Assembly (NCBI GenBank): GCA_030761205.1
Contig: JAULJL010000025.1
Span: 5,399,501-5,463,500 of the forward strand
DNA from: Fremontodendron californicum
Taxonomy: Eukaryota; Streptophyta; Magnoliopsida; Malvales; Malvaceae
Direction: 5' to 3'
DNA length: 64,000 bases
Position numbers and translations under genes: made by a program. Under the pieces are notes generated by a model, which worked only from the letters and a program-made list of their open reading frames with translations, was not told the DNA's origin and searched no databases. Position 1 is the stretch's first letter. The number at the start of each line of letters is the position of its first letter. Below, in pieces: positions 9,596 to 21,190 of the stretch.

Positions 9596-12500
9596 ATGGC
9601 TTCCTCAGCTCTCTCCCCTTCAGCTCCTTCGCAGGTATATACCAACACTTGTTGGGTATTTAATTACTTTGTAAATTCCTTCTTCGAAACTTTTTCTTTT
9701 TAAACTCAATTTTTGTGTGTTTTTAACAGCTATGCTCCAGCAAGAGTGGCATGTTCTGCCCATCACAAGCTTTTCTTGTGAAACAAACAAGGACCCAGAT
9801 GGTTAAAAAGGACAAAGGAATGAGACTCACTTGCCAGGCCACTAGCGTCGCTGCTGATAGAGTGCCAGACATGGGCAAGAGGCAGCTCATGAATCTGCTT
9901 CTGTTGGGGGCTCTTTCACTCCCTTCAGGTTTCATGTTGGTTCCTTATGGAGCCTTCTTTGTCCCACCTGGGTAAGTTCTCCTCCTCCTCCTCCTCCTCT
10001 TTCCTTGTTCAGTTCCTAATGAGGGTGGTAATTAATGCCTTAGATTATTCATCTGATTCCTATAGCTGATTTATTTGTCAAATTTTGGTTACTACTATTG
10101 GTTTATAAATTTTGAATTGATAAATCTCAACATATGCTAAATTCAAGACAGTAGCATTGTAGCAACATGATTGTAGTATGATATGAGCAGAAGCAAAAAA
10201 TTGGGTGTGTTTCATCTAGACCTGGCAATTCGTATATCCATGTTATCTTATTGCATTTTCTCCTAAGGTGTTTTATATTTGTATAAATTTTGACGTGTTA
10301 ATAATTTGTGTTTTATAGATTTTGACATATTCGTATATTCGAGTCGTGTTCATGTTTCTTTTTCATGTCGTGTTTTAATTTTTTTTTCATTTCGTGTTCG
10401 TGTCGTGTAATCGTATCATATCTAATATTACGAGATCTAGTTTCACCTAATAGACCGGCTATAGTGGTTATGCCCCCCCTTTATTTGAATCAAATTCCCC
10501 ATTATCGCTAGCTCTGATTTTCTGGGTTAAAGTATCTAGGTAGTTTTTATGGTCCCCTAGTTTATTTGAATCAAATTCCTCATTATAGCTAGCTTCGATT
10601 TTCTGGGTTAAAGTATTTAGGTAGTCTCTGTAATATAGTCAAAAATGCATTTTAGTTTCTGTATTATAGAAGTGAGTAATTTAATCTTTATTCGTTTGAA
10701 ATTGGTGCAAATAAGTCAAATTGATAACAGTATTAATGAAAAATCGTCTAAATGCTGACGTGAACATGTGAAACTGACATAATAGATGACTTGAAAAAAA
10801 AAATGATGACGTGTCAAATTTTTATACTCAAGTGAAATTTAGAAACTGATAGAATAGATGACTTCGAAAAAAAATGATAACATGTTTTTACGGGTAAGGG
10901 AGGGATTTGGGTAAAAAAATATATATATGTTTTTCTAAATTTTACTGGAGTAAAAAAATTTAACACGTCATCTTTTTTTTCCAAGTTATCTTTTTTGTCA
11001 GTTTCTCATGTCCATGTTAGCATTTAGACGGTTTTCCTTTAACACTGTTATCAATATTACTTCTTTACACCAAATTTAACCGTACAAGGATTAAATTACT
11101 CACTTCTATAGTACAGGGACTAAAATGCACTTTTGAATATAGTATAAGAACTATTTAAGTACTTTAACCGATTTTCTGATAGTAAATTTAGAATTGACCC
11201 TTTGTTTCATCATTTATGAGCATATTTTGAAACCTTGGAGAACTTAGTCCATTCAATTGATTGGCATCAAATATGAAAATATAAACCGTGTCAATGTTTT
11301 TTTCCCCTAAATAAGTGGTCGATAAATTTTCATAAAAAGGGTTTCCTTTATAGGCGATCTCATTATCTCTATTGGTATTAAACCTTTATTAAAATGCAAT
11401 AACAGGGGGCGAGGTGCCGGTGGTGGTACCATTGCCAAGGATGCAATTGGAAATGACGTCATTGCTTCTGAATGGCTTGAGAATCATGGCCCTGGGGACC
11501 GAACCCTGACTCAAGGATTGAAGGTAACTATAGGATATTGTTAATTACAATTTGTTCTAATTGAATGTTGAATACCATCCTGTGAGCATTCAGCATGAAA
11601 ACTCTAAGAGCTCCGGTTTCTTCTTGGAAAATTTTTGCCATGTAAGCACTTAGAATGCAAGGTTTTGGTGGTGATTGGTGACTTTTGCAAAGATGAGTTA
11701 TGCTTGCAATTGATTGAGCTCAATCTTCTTTTCTGTTGAGGTTTTCTACCTATTGCTAATGTCTGGCATGATAAGACATTAATAAGAGTACTAACTGCAT
11801 CATGCATGTTGATTCTTTAGCCAATGTCATATAGTAAGATATTTTAAGAGATGAACGGTTCTTCTATGTTGCTCCGGCTCTTCATTTTTCTTGAAGTACT
11901 CATATCTGATATCTATGTCCGACATATATCTGGACATGGATATGGGGATATCATCCCCTAAGAACCCTTCAAATACATGAAAAAACTTAGAATAAATCAA
12001 ACATATCCGTGTCGGACACATACCCGTGTCCAACACTCGCACCCGAATCCGAATAACATAGTGGTTCTTCCTCTCATAGAAGAAGCACCAAAAAAATGCA
12101 AAGGTTAAATTAGATTTTTATCATTTTTTGTTAAATAAAAAGTGTCATTTTAAAATAAAATAAAAAAAAATCTAATATCAGGACATTGTGAAAAAGTACG
12201 TGATTTTAAAGACATTTTGGTTATTTATGAATTTTCAGGGAGACCCCACCTACCTAGTGGTGGAGAAAGACAGAACTCTTGCAACATATGGTATAAATGC
12301 TGTCTGCACTCACCTTGGATGTGTTGTTCCATGGAATCAAGCTGAGAACAAGTTCATATGCCCCTGCCATGGATCTCAGTACAACGATCAAGGAAGAGTC
12401 GTGAGAGGACCTGCCCCCCTGGTGAGTGAGATTAACAGTGAAAAAAATATACATTTCAGTTATTTCACTCTTCAAGTTCAGGAAAATTCGGTCGTGATAA

Positions 12501-13114
12501 TAATCATTTGGAAACTATGTTGTTCCGACTCTTCATTTTTCTTGAATTATCCATGTCCGACACCCATGTCCGATACATATTCGGATATAGGTATGGAGAT
12601 ATGACTTTCCAAGACCCTCCAAATACATGAAAAAACTTAAGAAAAAATTGAACATACACGTGTCAGACACATACCTTTATCCGACACTCACACCCGAATC
12701 CAAGTAGTGTAGCTTGGAAATATCATGTACCTGCTCTACGATGCTTTTCTTTATCAAAGAATCACAGAATAGGTAAATCCATGATGATGAACATTCAGAA
12801 ACGTGAAACTTAGTGAGCTCTCATGATGCACAGAACTCATTGGCAAAGAAATGCAAACGTGCATTTAGTCTAGTAGTCAAAAGTTTCTACATATCCAAAA
12901 TTTCGTTCTCAAAATATATATGTTGTGTATCGTTTTGTTCAGTTTTTATATTATTCTTTCCTTTATAATGAGTTAATGACCAACTTTATTGTCTTTGTTG
13001 GAACAGTCCTTGGCATTGGCTCATGCTGAAGTTGATGTTGTTGACGGGAAGGTAGTCTTTGTTCCTTGGGTCGAAACAGATTTCAGAACTGGTGAAGCTC
13101 CATGGTGGGCTTAA
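9596..13114 (+). CDS. petC: Cytochrome b6f complex Rieske iron-sulfur subunit
   Basis: Nuclear gene for the Rieske [2Fe-2S] protein that passes electrons from plastoquinol to cytochrome f in the thylakoid b6f complex (EC 7.1.1.6). Exons 9596-9634, 9730-9971, 11406-11523, 12239-12421 and 13007-13114 join in frame with GT/AG introns to 229 codons, the usual length. Residues 1-49 resemble a chloroplast transit peptide; the mature protein likely starts at A50-T-S. A single membrane helix spans about 66-88, followed by a Gly-rich hinge (PPGGGRGAGGG, 92-101). The cluster ligands are C156/H158 (CTHLGC) and C174/H177 (CPCHGSQY), with C161 and C176 positioned for the disulfide. The protein ends ...EAPWWA. 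All key residues are present and no frameshift is seen, so it looks functional. Introns 2, 3 and 4 carry transposons. Confidence 0.96.
10217..10439. mobile_element. hAT-like MITE in petC intron 2
   Basis: Flanks GTTTCATC (10209-10216) and GTTTCACC (10440-10447) match at 7/8 bases. The ends start TAGACCTGGC and, inward from the right, TAGATCTCG. The body has CGTGTCGTGTTCGTGTCGTG-type motifs common in plant hAT MITEs. Confidence 0.6.
10480..10627. repeat. 81-bp tandem duplication of flank plus transposon tip
   Basis: TTTATTTGAATCAAATTCC begins at 10480 and again at 10561. The upstream copy runs through the host flank, the 9-bp target site GATTTTCTG and roughly the first 20-25 bases of the adjacent Mutator-like element (GGTTAAAGTATCTAGGTAG), then stops. 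Only the downstream copy leads into the full element. Confidence 0.8.
10606..11169. mobile_element. Mutator-like MITE with long inverted repeats, petC intron 2
   Basis: Perfect 9-bp target duplication GATTTTCTG at 10597-10605 and 11170-11178. Ends GGTTAAAGTATTTAGGTAGT and, inward from the right, GGTTAAAGTACTTAAATAGT; the inverted repeats run for about 150 bp or more (for example GTGAGTAATTTAAT against ATTAAATTACTCAC). No coding capacity. It is related at its ends to 52494-53040. Confidence 0.88.
11865..12062. mobile_element. 198-bp MITE, copy 1, petC intron 3
   Basis: Flanked by GGTTCTTC at 11857-11864 and 12063-12070. Ends TATGTTGCTCCGG and, inward from the right, ACTATGTTATTCGG. The body has the phrases TATGTCCGACA, CAAATACATGAAAAAACTTA, GTGTCGGACACATAC and CACCCGAATCC, repeated in the copies at 12516 and 56566. 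Probably hAT-like by its 8-bp duplication. Confidence 0.8.
12516..12713. mobile_element. 198-bp MITE, copy 2, petC intron 4
   Basis: Same family and same length as the copy in intron 3 (TATGTTGTTCCGACTCTTC start, CACACCCGAATCC near the end). Flanks TTGGAAAC (12508-12515) and TTGGAAAT (12714-12721) match at 7/8. Because the flanking duplications differ between the two intronic copies, these were two independent insertions and not a duplication of the locus. Confidence 0.78.
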
Positions 13115-13333
13115 ACATCTTCACAATTCATTCGCGGTTTGAATATATTTAAGGTTTATATTCAGCCAGTATGTTTTGCAACGTTGAGTTGCTAAAACAT
13201 CCTGTACCATAGAGTTATTCCTTGTATAATATAGTTTGTGATATGGTATGCCACTGATATTCTTGTGATACTCAAAACTTTTCTTTTATATCTATTCACG
13301 AAGGCGTAGGTACTGTTTTAACTTAATTGGTCC
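13115..13333 (+). other. petC 3' untranslated region (presumed)
   Basis: Unique sequence between the petC stop codon and the hAT element that starts 228 bases downstream. Short T-rich and TTGTATAATATAG stretches could serve as plant polyadenylation signals; no exact cleavage site can be set. Confidence 0.45.
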
Positions 13334-14226
13334 CCAATTAGTAGACGATTCATTCGGTCGGTTCAGTTAATAACCGAACCAAATTAGCATTAATCGAAAT
13401 AACCGATTTTTTATTTGTCTTAATTGTTAACCGAGTAGTATTGGAAGAAATGTACATTAATCGAATTGAAATTATTTCAGTTAATTCGGTCCGTTTTTTA
13501 TTAACCGGAATAAATATCAAAATGAGCTTTACAACTTATTTTTAATACATGATTTTATATGACTTCACAATTTACAAGCTAATTATACTCTATCCATAAT
13601 AATATATCCAACCAAAATCCAAAAGTAAAACATAAGAAACTTCTAATAATATTTAAATATCAACCATAATAAAACAACTAACAAAATTAAAAATAAATGT
13701 TCCACAAAATTATCCACCAAGATATAAGAAATTAAGAAAGCATAAAAAAATGAGGGCAATACATATTTTCATCTAACTCACAAAGCCCTTTCAAGTCCAA
13801 CCAAAATCTAAAAGCAAACATTGTCTAAACATCTTCACCAACTACAACCAAGGGCCAAGGCAGAACATACATAGAGTCATAGACTTAATAGTTTCTGGGT
13901 AGTGGCAATATCTAGAAAGTAGCATTGTAGAACCAAGACATTCAAACTAAATAGTCTAAATATATAAATACTACATCCATAATAAGTAATAAGTAAAAAT
14001 CTCCAAGACTCCAACAACATAAAAAATTAAAACTTAAAATATCTTCAAATGGAGCAACAGCCAACAGAAATATCAAATGTTTCACAATAACTATCCCATA
14101 AACCAAAAGTTGTCCACCTCCATCCATTTAAAAGCTCTTCACCTCCATCACATATCTAATTTTCATACAAAATATATGTAAAAATAGAAAATAATAGTAT
14201 AAAATAACATGAACTATATTGTAACT

Positions 14227-15132
14227 TGACCTGCCTAAGGACCGGGCTACCTGCTCGGCCCAACAGGCCCTACCCGAATTGGGCTGGACTTGGACAAGAT
14301 TTTTTTTTCAATTCTGGCCGAACCAACCTAACCCGAATTACTATTCGTCAAATAAAAATTTATTTTTTATTTAAATTTAATTATAAAAATATAAAATATT
14401 AATATAAAAACTATTTTTTTAATATTTTAATATTTATGAATAGTAAACCGTTTGGGTAAGAGAATAAGGGTCCATTTGGATGGGCGGCAAGATTAAAAAT
14501 AGCGGTGGTGGTAAGATTAGTTAATGTAGCGGTGAGATTGGATACCGTAACGGTGAGATTAAAATCAGTGGTGGGATATATGTTTGGATTCAAAAGCAGC
14601 GATGACGGTGAGGTGAATTATAGTAAAAAAGGAAAATAACTATTAAGTACATTAGAATAAAATTTGTATATAATTGATAATAATATATTTACACAAATTA
14701 AAACTTAGTAAAGTAATATTTTATTATGTATTTTATAATATTTTAATTTTATTTAACATTTTAAAATTTTAAAAAAACTATTCACTCAAAAATATTGATA
14801 CAGTATAAATTTGAAAATTTGAGAGAGTTAATAAAAATAAAAAATTTTAAATAAAAATTAAAAATACATAAATAATAAAAAGATCAACAATATAAATTTA
14901 TTTATCACTTAAATAATTAATATTTATAAAAAGTAGCAAATAAAGGGTCCAGTGGAAATTTGGCTCCAGTGCAATTGAAAACATCTCAACACTAGAGGAA
15001 GACATCCAAATGGATGTCTAGTGCATTTTTGGGTGCTTAATGCACCGCACTGAAGCTAACTGATGCTTCAGTTTAAACCAAATGAAGCCTAAGAAAAAGA
15101 TCGGGTCACGGCTCGACCCATGGACAGGTTTA
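14227..15132. mobile_element. hAT MITE nested in the hAT element
   Basis: Flanked by TTGTAACT at 14219-14226 and 15134-15141 (the match extends to ATTGTAACT). Ends TGACCTGCCTAAGG and, inward from the right, TAAACCTGTCCATGG. It contains GGCCC-rich phrases shared with the better preserved family member at 37803-38360. Interrupted by a Tourist element, so its own length is about 280 bp. Confidence 0.75.
14468..15089. mobile_element. Tourist-like MITE, third copy
   Basis: TAA duplication at 14465-14467 and 15090-15092; ends GGGTCCATTTGGATGGG and, inward from the right, GGCTTCATTTGGTTTAAA. Same family as 1480-2757 (shares AGCGGTGGTGGTAAGATTAG, the reverse complement of the CTAATCTCACCACCACCGCT phrase there). 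Innermost of a three-level nest. Confidence 0.85.
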
Positions 15133-15269
15133 ATTGTAACTTATTAAAAAAAATATCTTACCCTTCAACTACCAATAGCTCATAAATTAATGGTAGGTTA
15201 TACTAGATTCCAAGAGAAATCTAAACACCCCAAAGAAAAACAAATAAAGATTAACATTCACAAAAATAT

Positions 15270-17367
15270 TTATAGTTCATAAAATAAAAGAAAAATAATA
15301 ATTATACCATTTTCAATTTTGTCAAGATCTTGGAATTCTTCTTTAATGTTGGTGTCTTCATTTAATGATTTATGAATCCAATCTTGAGTACACACAAGGG
15401 TTTGTACAACTGTAGGGGTTAAAAAACTCCTAAATGAATCAATAACACTTTCCTCGGTAATAAAGGCAGACTTAGAAGCAACAATAGAAATTGGAACAGC
15501 TAACACATCTTTGACAATTATGAAAGGATCGGAAACCTAGGGCTGTTAAGTTTCCACCATCCTAAAATATCAAAATCATCAATATCATCCTCGTTAGCCT
15601 CATTTAGATATCTATCTAATTCTGATTTTTGATCCCCACCACCAGATTCATTGACATGCTTCTTATACAAAGATTTCATACGTTTTTTCATTCTTGTTTT
15701 GGTTCTCCTATAGGAGTATGTATTGTCACACTTGACTGGCCACTATCATATTGAAGTGGAGGTTTTATACTTATCATACAATTCATATAAAACTTCCTTA
15801 AATTTTTGCACCATTTCCAAACTTTTTTCACCATCATACATTTCTCAAAGTGTAAAATTCAAATATTTAAATTTGTGTCTAGGATCTAGAACAACCGCAA
15901 CAAAACAAGCATATTCTCTTCTCAATGTTGCCTCAATACTTATCATATTTATCTTTCATTTTCATGGCCATCGTACCAAATTTAATATTATTAGTTAATT
16001 GAGCATCTCGCAAAAGACAATCTATTTCAGCAAGTTCATAAAAAAAAAAGTGTTGGATGTGACATATAAAGTGCCAGAAACTTGTAAAGTGAGTTCATAA
16101 AAGTGTTCTAAGAAGTTCCTCAAGTTTCTTATACTAGTCCAATCCTCTTCAGTAGTCTAACCATCTCCCAACTCAAGTTTAACTTTAAAGTTGTTATCTT
16201 GCTCTTCGAATCTCTTAAAAGCTCTTTCACATTTTTGAACACTATCTAGCATCAAATAGGTAGAGTTCCACATAGTACCAACATCGAGATACAACAATTT
16301 TTTGCTTTCTATTTTTTTCATCTCAACACACTTTAAATTTTTATAATCTAGCTAGAGATTGCCTCAAATATCTCATAGCCTCCTAACACCTGCAACCGAT
16401 CTATTTATTTCTTCCAAACCTTCAACCACAATCAAATTCAAAATGTGTGCAATGCATCTCATATGAAAGCATTTACCATTTAAAATGAAACCCCCTGATG
16501 CCCAAACTTTTTTCTCAAATAACCAACAGCAACATCATTTGCACTTGCATTGTCAAGTGTGATATTGAACAATTTATCAATCCCCCAATTAAGTAAACAT
16601 TTATCTATCAACTTGCTAATGGCCTCATCTTTATGAATAGAAATTGGACAAAAGTTAATATTTTTTTTATTCAATTTCAAATCATTATCAATAAAGTGAG
16701 CTGTGAAACACAAATAATTAACTCTTTGCAAAGATGTCCATGTGTTTGTAGTTATAAACTCTTGGACATGATTCTCTCAAAAACTATTTCAATTTCATCC
16801 TCCCATATAAGTAAAACTGATAAACATCCCTTGTCACCGTAATTTGTGAAAGAATATGAAACCCAGTACATGCCATAGACATAAATTTCCTAAAGCCTTC
16901 ATTTCTTACAAATCTAAAAGGTAATTCATCAATCACAACCATTTGTGCTAACCTTTCCTATTTTCATCTTGATTTAATTTTCAAGTTGTAATATGCCCTT
17001 TCCCTTCAAGATCCCTACTAGGTAAAGTTAGTTGGGCTTGGGCAATGTCAACATTAGTAGGATTTTTCTTGCATTGGTTCATGCAATGTTTTAGTAATCC
17101 AGTGATATTTCTCTTTACATCAGAAAAAATTCTTTAGCACAATGATTACATCTACCCTTTGTCACACCTTCACTATTAACAAATTTAGTAAAATGAAACC
17201 CTATTTGTGACCTTGGTGGCATGGCTTCCATTTCCTCCCTCACTCCCAGTTTGTTTTGTTGTCTGACTTGAAGCTTTAGCTGTTGAACTTCCATGATGAT
17301 ATGTGTTAAAAGGACTAGGAGGAATAGCACTAGCCTCAAGAGAGTCTACTTGAGTGGACATATACAA
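15270..17367 (-). pseudogene. hAT transposase (RICESLEEPER/BED-type), broken
   Basis: Transposase reads from about 17.37 kb leftward. The N-terminal BED zinc-finger region shows KGRCNHCAKEF (near 17.13 kb); then LPFRFVRNEGFRKFM (about 16.9 kb), SLQRVNYLCFTAHFIDND and LDNASANDVAVGYLR (16.73-16.48 kb, the RNase H-like core), HMRCIAHILNLIVVEGL (about 16.45 kb), and a C-terminal dimerisation segment with VLAVPISIVASKSAF and LICTQDW-like text (15.51-15.3 kb). The order and motifs are those of plant Ac/RICESLEEPER-type transposases. Several stops and frameshifts (for instance near 16.35, 16.16 and 15.87 kb) and the large hAT-MITE insertion just downstream mean it is not functional. A pyrimidine/purine-rich stretch at 17.6-17.96 kb is probably its 5' leader. 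Confidence 0.85.
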
Positions 17368-18224
17368 AGAAATAAGAAAACAAATTAAAGTTAATTAATC
17401 AGAGGAAAAAGAAATTAGCATTAACAATTTAGTTAAAAAAACAACACTTACATTGTTTGAAGAGAATGTTAAGCTGTTGTAAAGAGGCAAAGCTCTTGAA
17501 CAGTTGAACCCACTCAAGTCTTGTGTCAAGACTCAGTTAAAAAGAACCACAAAAAACACAACAAAGAAATTTTAGAGCTAGTTATTACATCGTGCAAAGC
17601 TAACGGAAAACAATTTCAGAGGCCTAACCTGACAGAGAGAGGATGCAGCAAGGAAGGAGACGATGAGGTTGAGGGCTGACTCGCTGAAAGTGTGTCAAGG
17701 ACCGACCGGAAAAGGCAACAGGGAGAAGGAACAGAAAGGGTGACTATGTGGGTGCAATGCGATCAAGAAGAGAAGAGAGGAATGGGTGTAGCAAAGGCCA
17801 GGGGATGGAGAGTGAGAGGCTGGCCTGGCGATGAGGATTGTTGCCTGAGAGAGTGAGAGTGACTGAGTGTGGGAGGTTGAGACGGTTATCGAGAGGCAGA
17901 GAGGAAAAAGATTTAGGAAATTAGGGTTTTTGTTTTTTTTGTTTGTTTTTTTTTTCATATTTTAATAATTTGTAAATTTATTTAATTGAGAAAATACATA
18001 CACTAAATGGCATAGGGTAATGTCGTTTAGTACATTTCGGTTATATTAGATTTTTCGGGTATTTTTGTATAACTGAACCGATTTACCCAATAATCAAAAT
18101 TTTAAAGAAAAAATGTATCGATCATCGATCGAAATAATTTCGATCGCCAATCAATTAACCGAAAATTTTTGGTTCAATCATTATTTCGGTTTTCACCAAA
18201 AAAATGCACAGCCCTACCAATTAG

Positions 18225-19119
18225 ATAACAAAATTGAAATGGTACGAGAAATAACATGGTATATGTGTTGGGAAGTAGTTAATTTACCCAACATGTCATC
18301 GAAAATAAATTTTCTAAATAATTGTTGAGGAAAGTATACTTGTCGGTTTTCAATGGTTAAAGTAGTTAAATTGTTCAAATATTTCTTCAGTTTTGTTTCT
18401 CAGCCATAACTTTTCTTTTCTACAAAAGAGATCGTAGTATGTGAATAAGAGAAGAAATTGTAGATTTTGAAATTTGAACCAATTGAGTTGAACACGAGTT
18501 CTCCATTAACCTATTTTTATGTCTGATGTAATTAATAAAAATCTAAAGCAGATCTCAGTGTAGGAAGATTTTCTTAATTATTTTTCACAATGATTTTCTG
18601 TTCTATCTTTTTTGCAGACAACAAACAAACAATCATTAAACTTATGTAATTTGTATGTTCCTGTTCACTTTTCCACCATTTTCTTTTTTCTTTTTCTGAA
18701 TAAAGTATTCATTCATCCCCAAGCAGCAGCAGAGCCTAGCTTCAATAGAAAAAAGTTTCAGAACAAGCTCCTGAAACTAGACTAGAAAGCAACAGAAACA
18801 GAAGCCAGACTTAAACAGGTTAAACCAACAAATTAATACCCCAGTTTTCACAAAAATCCTTTGCAGCAACAATATTAGACAAATTATTCATCCTTGCTTG
18901 ACATCTTCATCCACTTCTTTGAAGATATATCATGATGTTTCACTAGTTTCTATTCCTAGCCTTTACAAGTAGTGAAATAGAAAAACAAATAATTGGAAAC
19001 GTATGAAAGTATAGTTGATCCTCTCTAGTATAATATGTATAGCTCAAGTTATTAATAAATAAAGTGTAAATTAATATTTATATAGTTTTGGCCTAAGTAT
19101 AAAAAAAAACTACTCAACT
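18225..19119. other. Intergenic DNA, no recognisable gene
   Basis: Moderately AT-rich single-copy-looking sequence. The stretch at about 18690-18850 is less AT-rich but I recognise no domain in any frame. Confidence 0.4.
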
Positions 19120-19128
19120 AAAATTAAA

Positions 19129-19928
19129 GGGATAATATCATGAATGGCCCCTAAAGTTTATCAAATTTGTCAGTGTGATACTTGTACTATCAAACCATGT
19201 ATCAATGTATTACCTTGACTTAACATCATCAAATATAGATGATGATATGACATTGATCAATTATGTGATGACACGTAGCAGTAACTGATTTCTTAGAAAT
19301 TAATATCTTAATTTTTGTAAAAAAAAAAAAATTAAAAGAAAAAATATTTTAAAAATTAATATCTAATTTTTTAAGAAAATTATATTAAAAAAATAAAAAA
19401 TAAAAATTACATTTATAAAAATTAATATATGTTTTTTTAAATTTTAAAATATTTAACTAAAATTATTTTTAAAATATAAAATATTTTAAAATTACTTTTG
19501 AAACAATTTATAATATTTGAATTTTTTTAAAAAATATTTTAAACAAGAAAAATTATTTTTAAAAATTATAAAAATTAAAATATTTCATTATTTCAATTCT
19601 TTTAAAAAATATTTATTAACAAAATTAAAAAATATATATTATTTTAATTTAAAAAAAATTATTTTACTTTTTAAAAATATTTATTAAATTTTTTCTTTTT
19701 TTGTTTTCTTTTTTTCTTCATTTCTTGACGTGTCGTCATAATGTGGTGTCACGTGTCAAGTTTTTATTTAATACAAAAATCACGTCACCAATATTTAACG
19801 ATGTTACTAATAGGTAGTACAATAGCACTCTGAGTGAAAGTTTATGTACCAAAATAGATAATTTTTAAAATATAGGTACCACATTGACAAATTTGATAAA
19901 GTTCAAGGGTCATTCATGACATTATCCC
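19129..19928. mobile_element. Mutator-like MITE, 800 bp
   Basis: Perfect 9-bp duplication AAAATTAAA at 19120-19128 and 19929-19937. Ends GGGATAATATCATGAATGGC and, inward from the right, GGGATAATGTCATGAATGAC; the inverted repeats extend for at least about 90 bp (AAAGTTTATCAAATTTGTCA against AACTTTATCAAATTTGTCA). The interior is an AT-rich, repeat-like core with no coding potential. Confidence 0.9.
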
Positions 19929-19937
19929 AAAATTAAA

Positions 19938-20469
19938 TAATTATCTAAACTCCTATCATTTTATTGCAATCAGTTCAGCCCTCAAATATTTATTTTCATC
20001 CAAGCCCTCAAACATTTATTTTCACCTAATTGAGACCTAAATTGGACGAAAATTGATGATGCCTTTAATCAATTTTTGTCCGATCAAGAGTTTAATTGGG
20101 TGAAAATAGATATTTGAAGGTTTAATTGATTGTAATAAAATGATAAGGGTGTGGACAATTATTTAATTTTAATTTAGATTTTTTTTTATATATTTAAGTC
20201 AGTATTTCTCCAAATTCGCAAAATAACGATATTAAAATTTAAGTTTGCAATGTTATTGTGATTGAAAATTTTGAAATAAAAAAGCTTGGCTGGAAAAAGT
20301 ACCTCTCCTCTCATGCTTACGTGATTGGAGAACAACCATGTTATAAAAATGCTTTTAAACCTAACTAGACTAGATGATATTTAGCATTGTGTTTGGCTGA
20401 AAAATGAAACAATTTTCGATGCCAAACTCACCCTTAGCTCCGTTATTGTGAGATCCACGGGCGAGAGTC
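19938..20469. other. Intergenic DNA
   Basis: Contains an imperfect inverted repeat around CAAATATTTATTTTCA(T/C)C and GATAAAAATAGATATTTG-like text (about 19980-20130), perhaps a further decayed transposon end. No gene seen. Confidence 0.35.
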
Positions 20470-20873
20470 AATGTTGAAAAAACCGAACAGAGGTCGAACC
20501 GATGAGATTTTCGATTACTGATTCAATCGGTTGAACCGGTCGATTGTATTAAAAAAAATTTAAATATTAAATAAATAATTTTAATATTAAATAAGTATTA
20601 AATATATTAAATATTTAATAAAATATGTATTTGGCTAATGGTATATTTTAAATATGGATTCAAGAGGTTAAAGGTTCAAATTTCATCACATACAATAAGT
20701 TTTTTAAAAAAAATTAAAAAAATAAGTGTAAAACCGGTTTTTTTGAGTTTTTTCTGAGTTTTTATCGGTTCAACCTGTTCGAAAAAATCCGATTCTATGA
20801 TATGCATCAGACCGGACAAGCCATCGATTCTCGGTTCAACCGACCAGTTCGGTCCTGTTTCAACAACACTGGC
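20470..20873. mobile_element. MITE of the GGTTGAACCGG-type family
   Basis: Left CAATGTTGAAAAAACCGAAC, right (inward) CCAGTGTTGTTGAAACAGGA; internal ATCGGTTGAACCGGTCGAT and TCGGTTCAACCGACCAGTT. It carries the same internal AAAGGTTCAAATTTCATCAC phrase as the other copies (2.85, 48.58 kb). No clear target duplication. Confidence 0.6.
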
Positions 20874-20925
20874 TAGAGCTTAAAAAAAAGATTTTTTTTT
20901 TTTTTTGATAAAAAGGAAGTCATCA

Positions 20926-21190
20926 AGGTTAAAAAAATCGAACAATGGTTGAATCGATTAGACTTTTGATTTTCGATTCAATCGGTTTAATCAGTTGGAC
21001 TGTCCGGTTTGATCAAAATACTTTTAAATATATAAAAATAATAATTTTAATGTTAAATAAGTAATAAATATAGTAAATAATTAATATGAATTTGTATTAA
21101 AAATAATAATTTGTATTTCCAATTAATATTTAGTAAATAATTAAATAATAGTTTTTATATATAGTACTTGACCGGAGGTCGTAATTTGAG
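20926..21190. mobile_element. Fragment of the same MITE family
   Basis: Begins CAAGGTTAAAAAAATCGAAC, matching the inward end of the 2850-3225 copy, and has TTGATTTTCGATTCAATCGG. The right end, around GACCGGAGGTCGTAATTTG, is unclear and may be truncated. Confidence 0.5.

Larger units (their letters stand above)
13342..18216 (-). mobile_element. hAT element with decayed transposase, 4.9 kb
   Basis: Perfect 8-bp duplication CCAATTAG at 13334-13341 and 18217-18224. Right end inward TAGGGCTGTGCATTTTTTTG; the left end TAGACGATTCATTCGG is diverged. Subterminal CGGTTAATTCGGTT-like motifs occur at both ends. It encodes a hAT transposase on the minus strand (15.3-17.4 kb), now broken, and hosts a hAT-MITE that in turn hosts a Tourist element. 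It starts about 230 bp after the petC stop. Confidence 0.85.

Noticed and set aside
9472..9663. 63-codon frame overlapping the petC start
   Set aside because: It crosses the first petC exon and intron in another frame; at most an upstream ORF.
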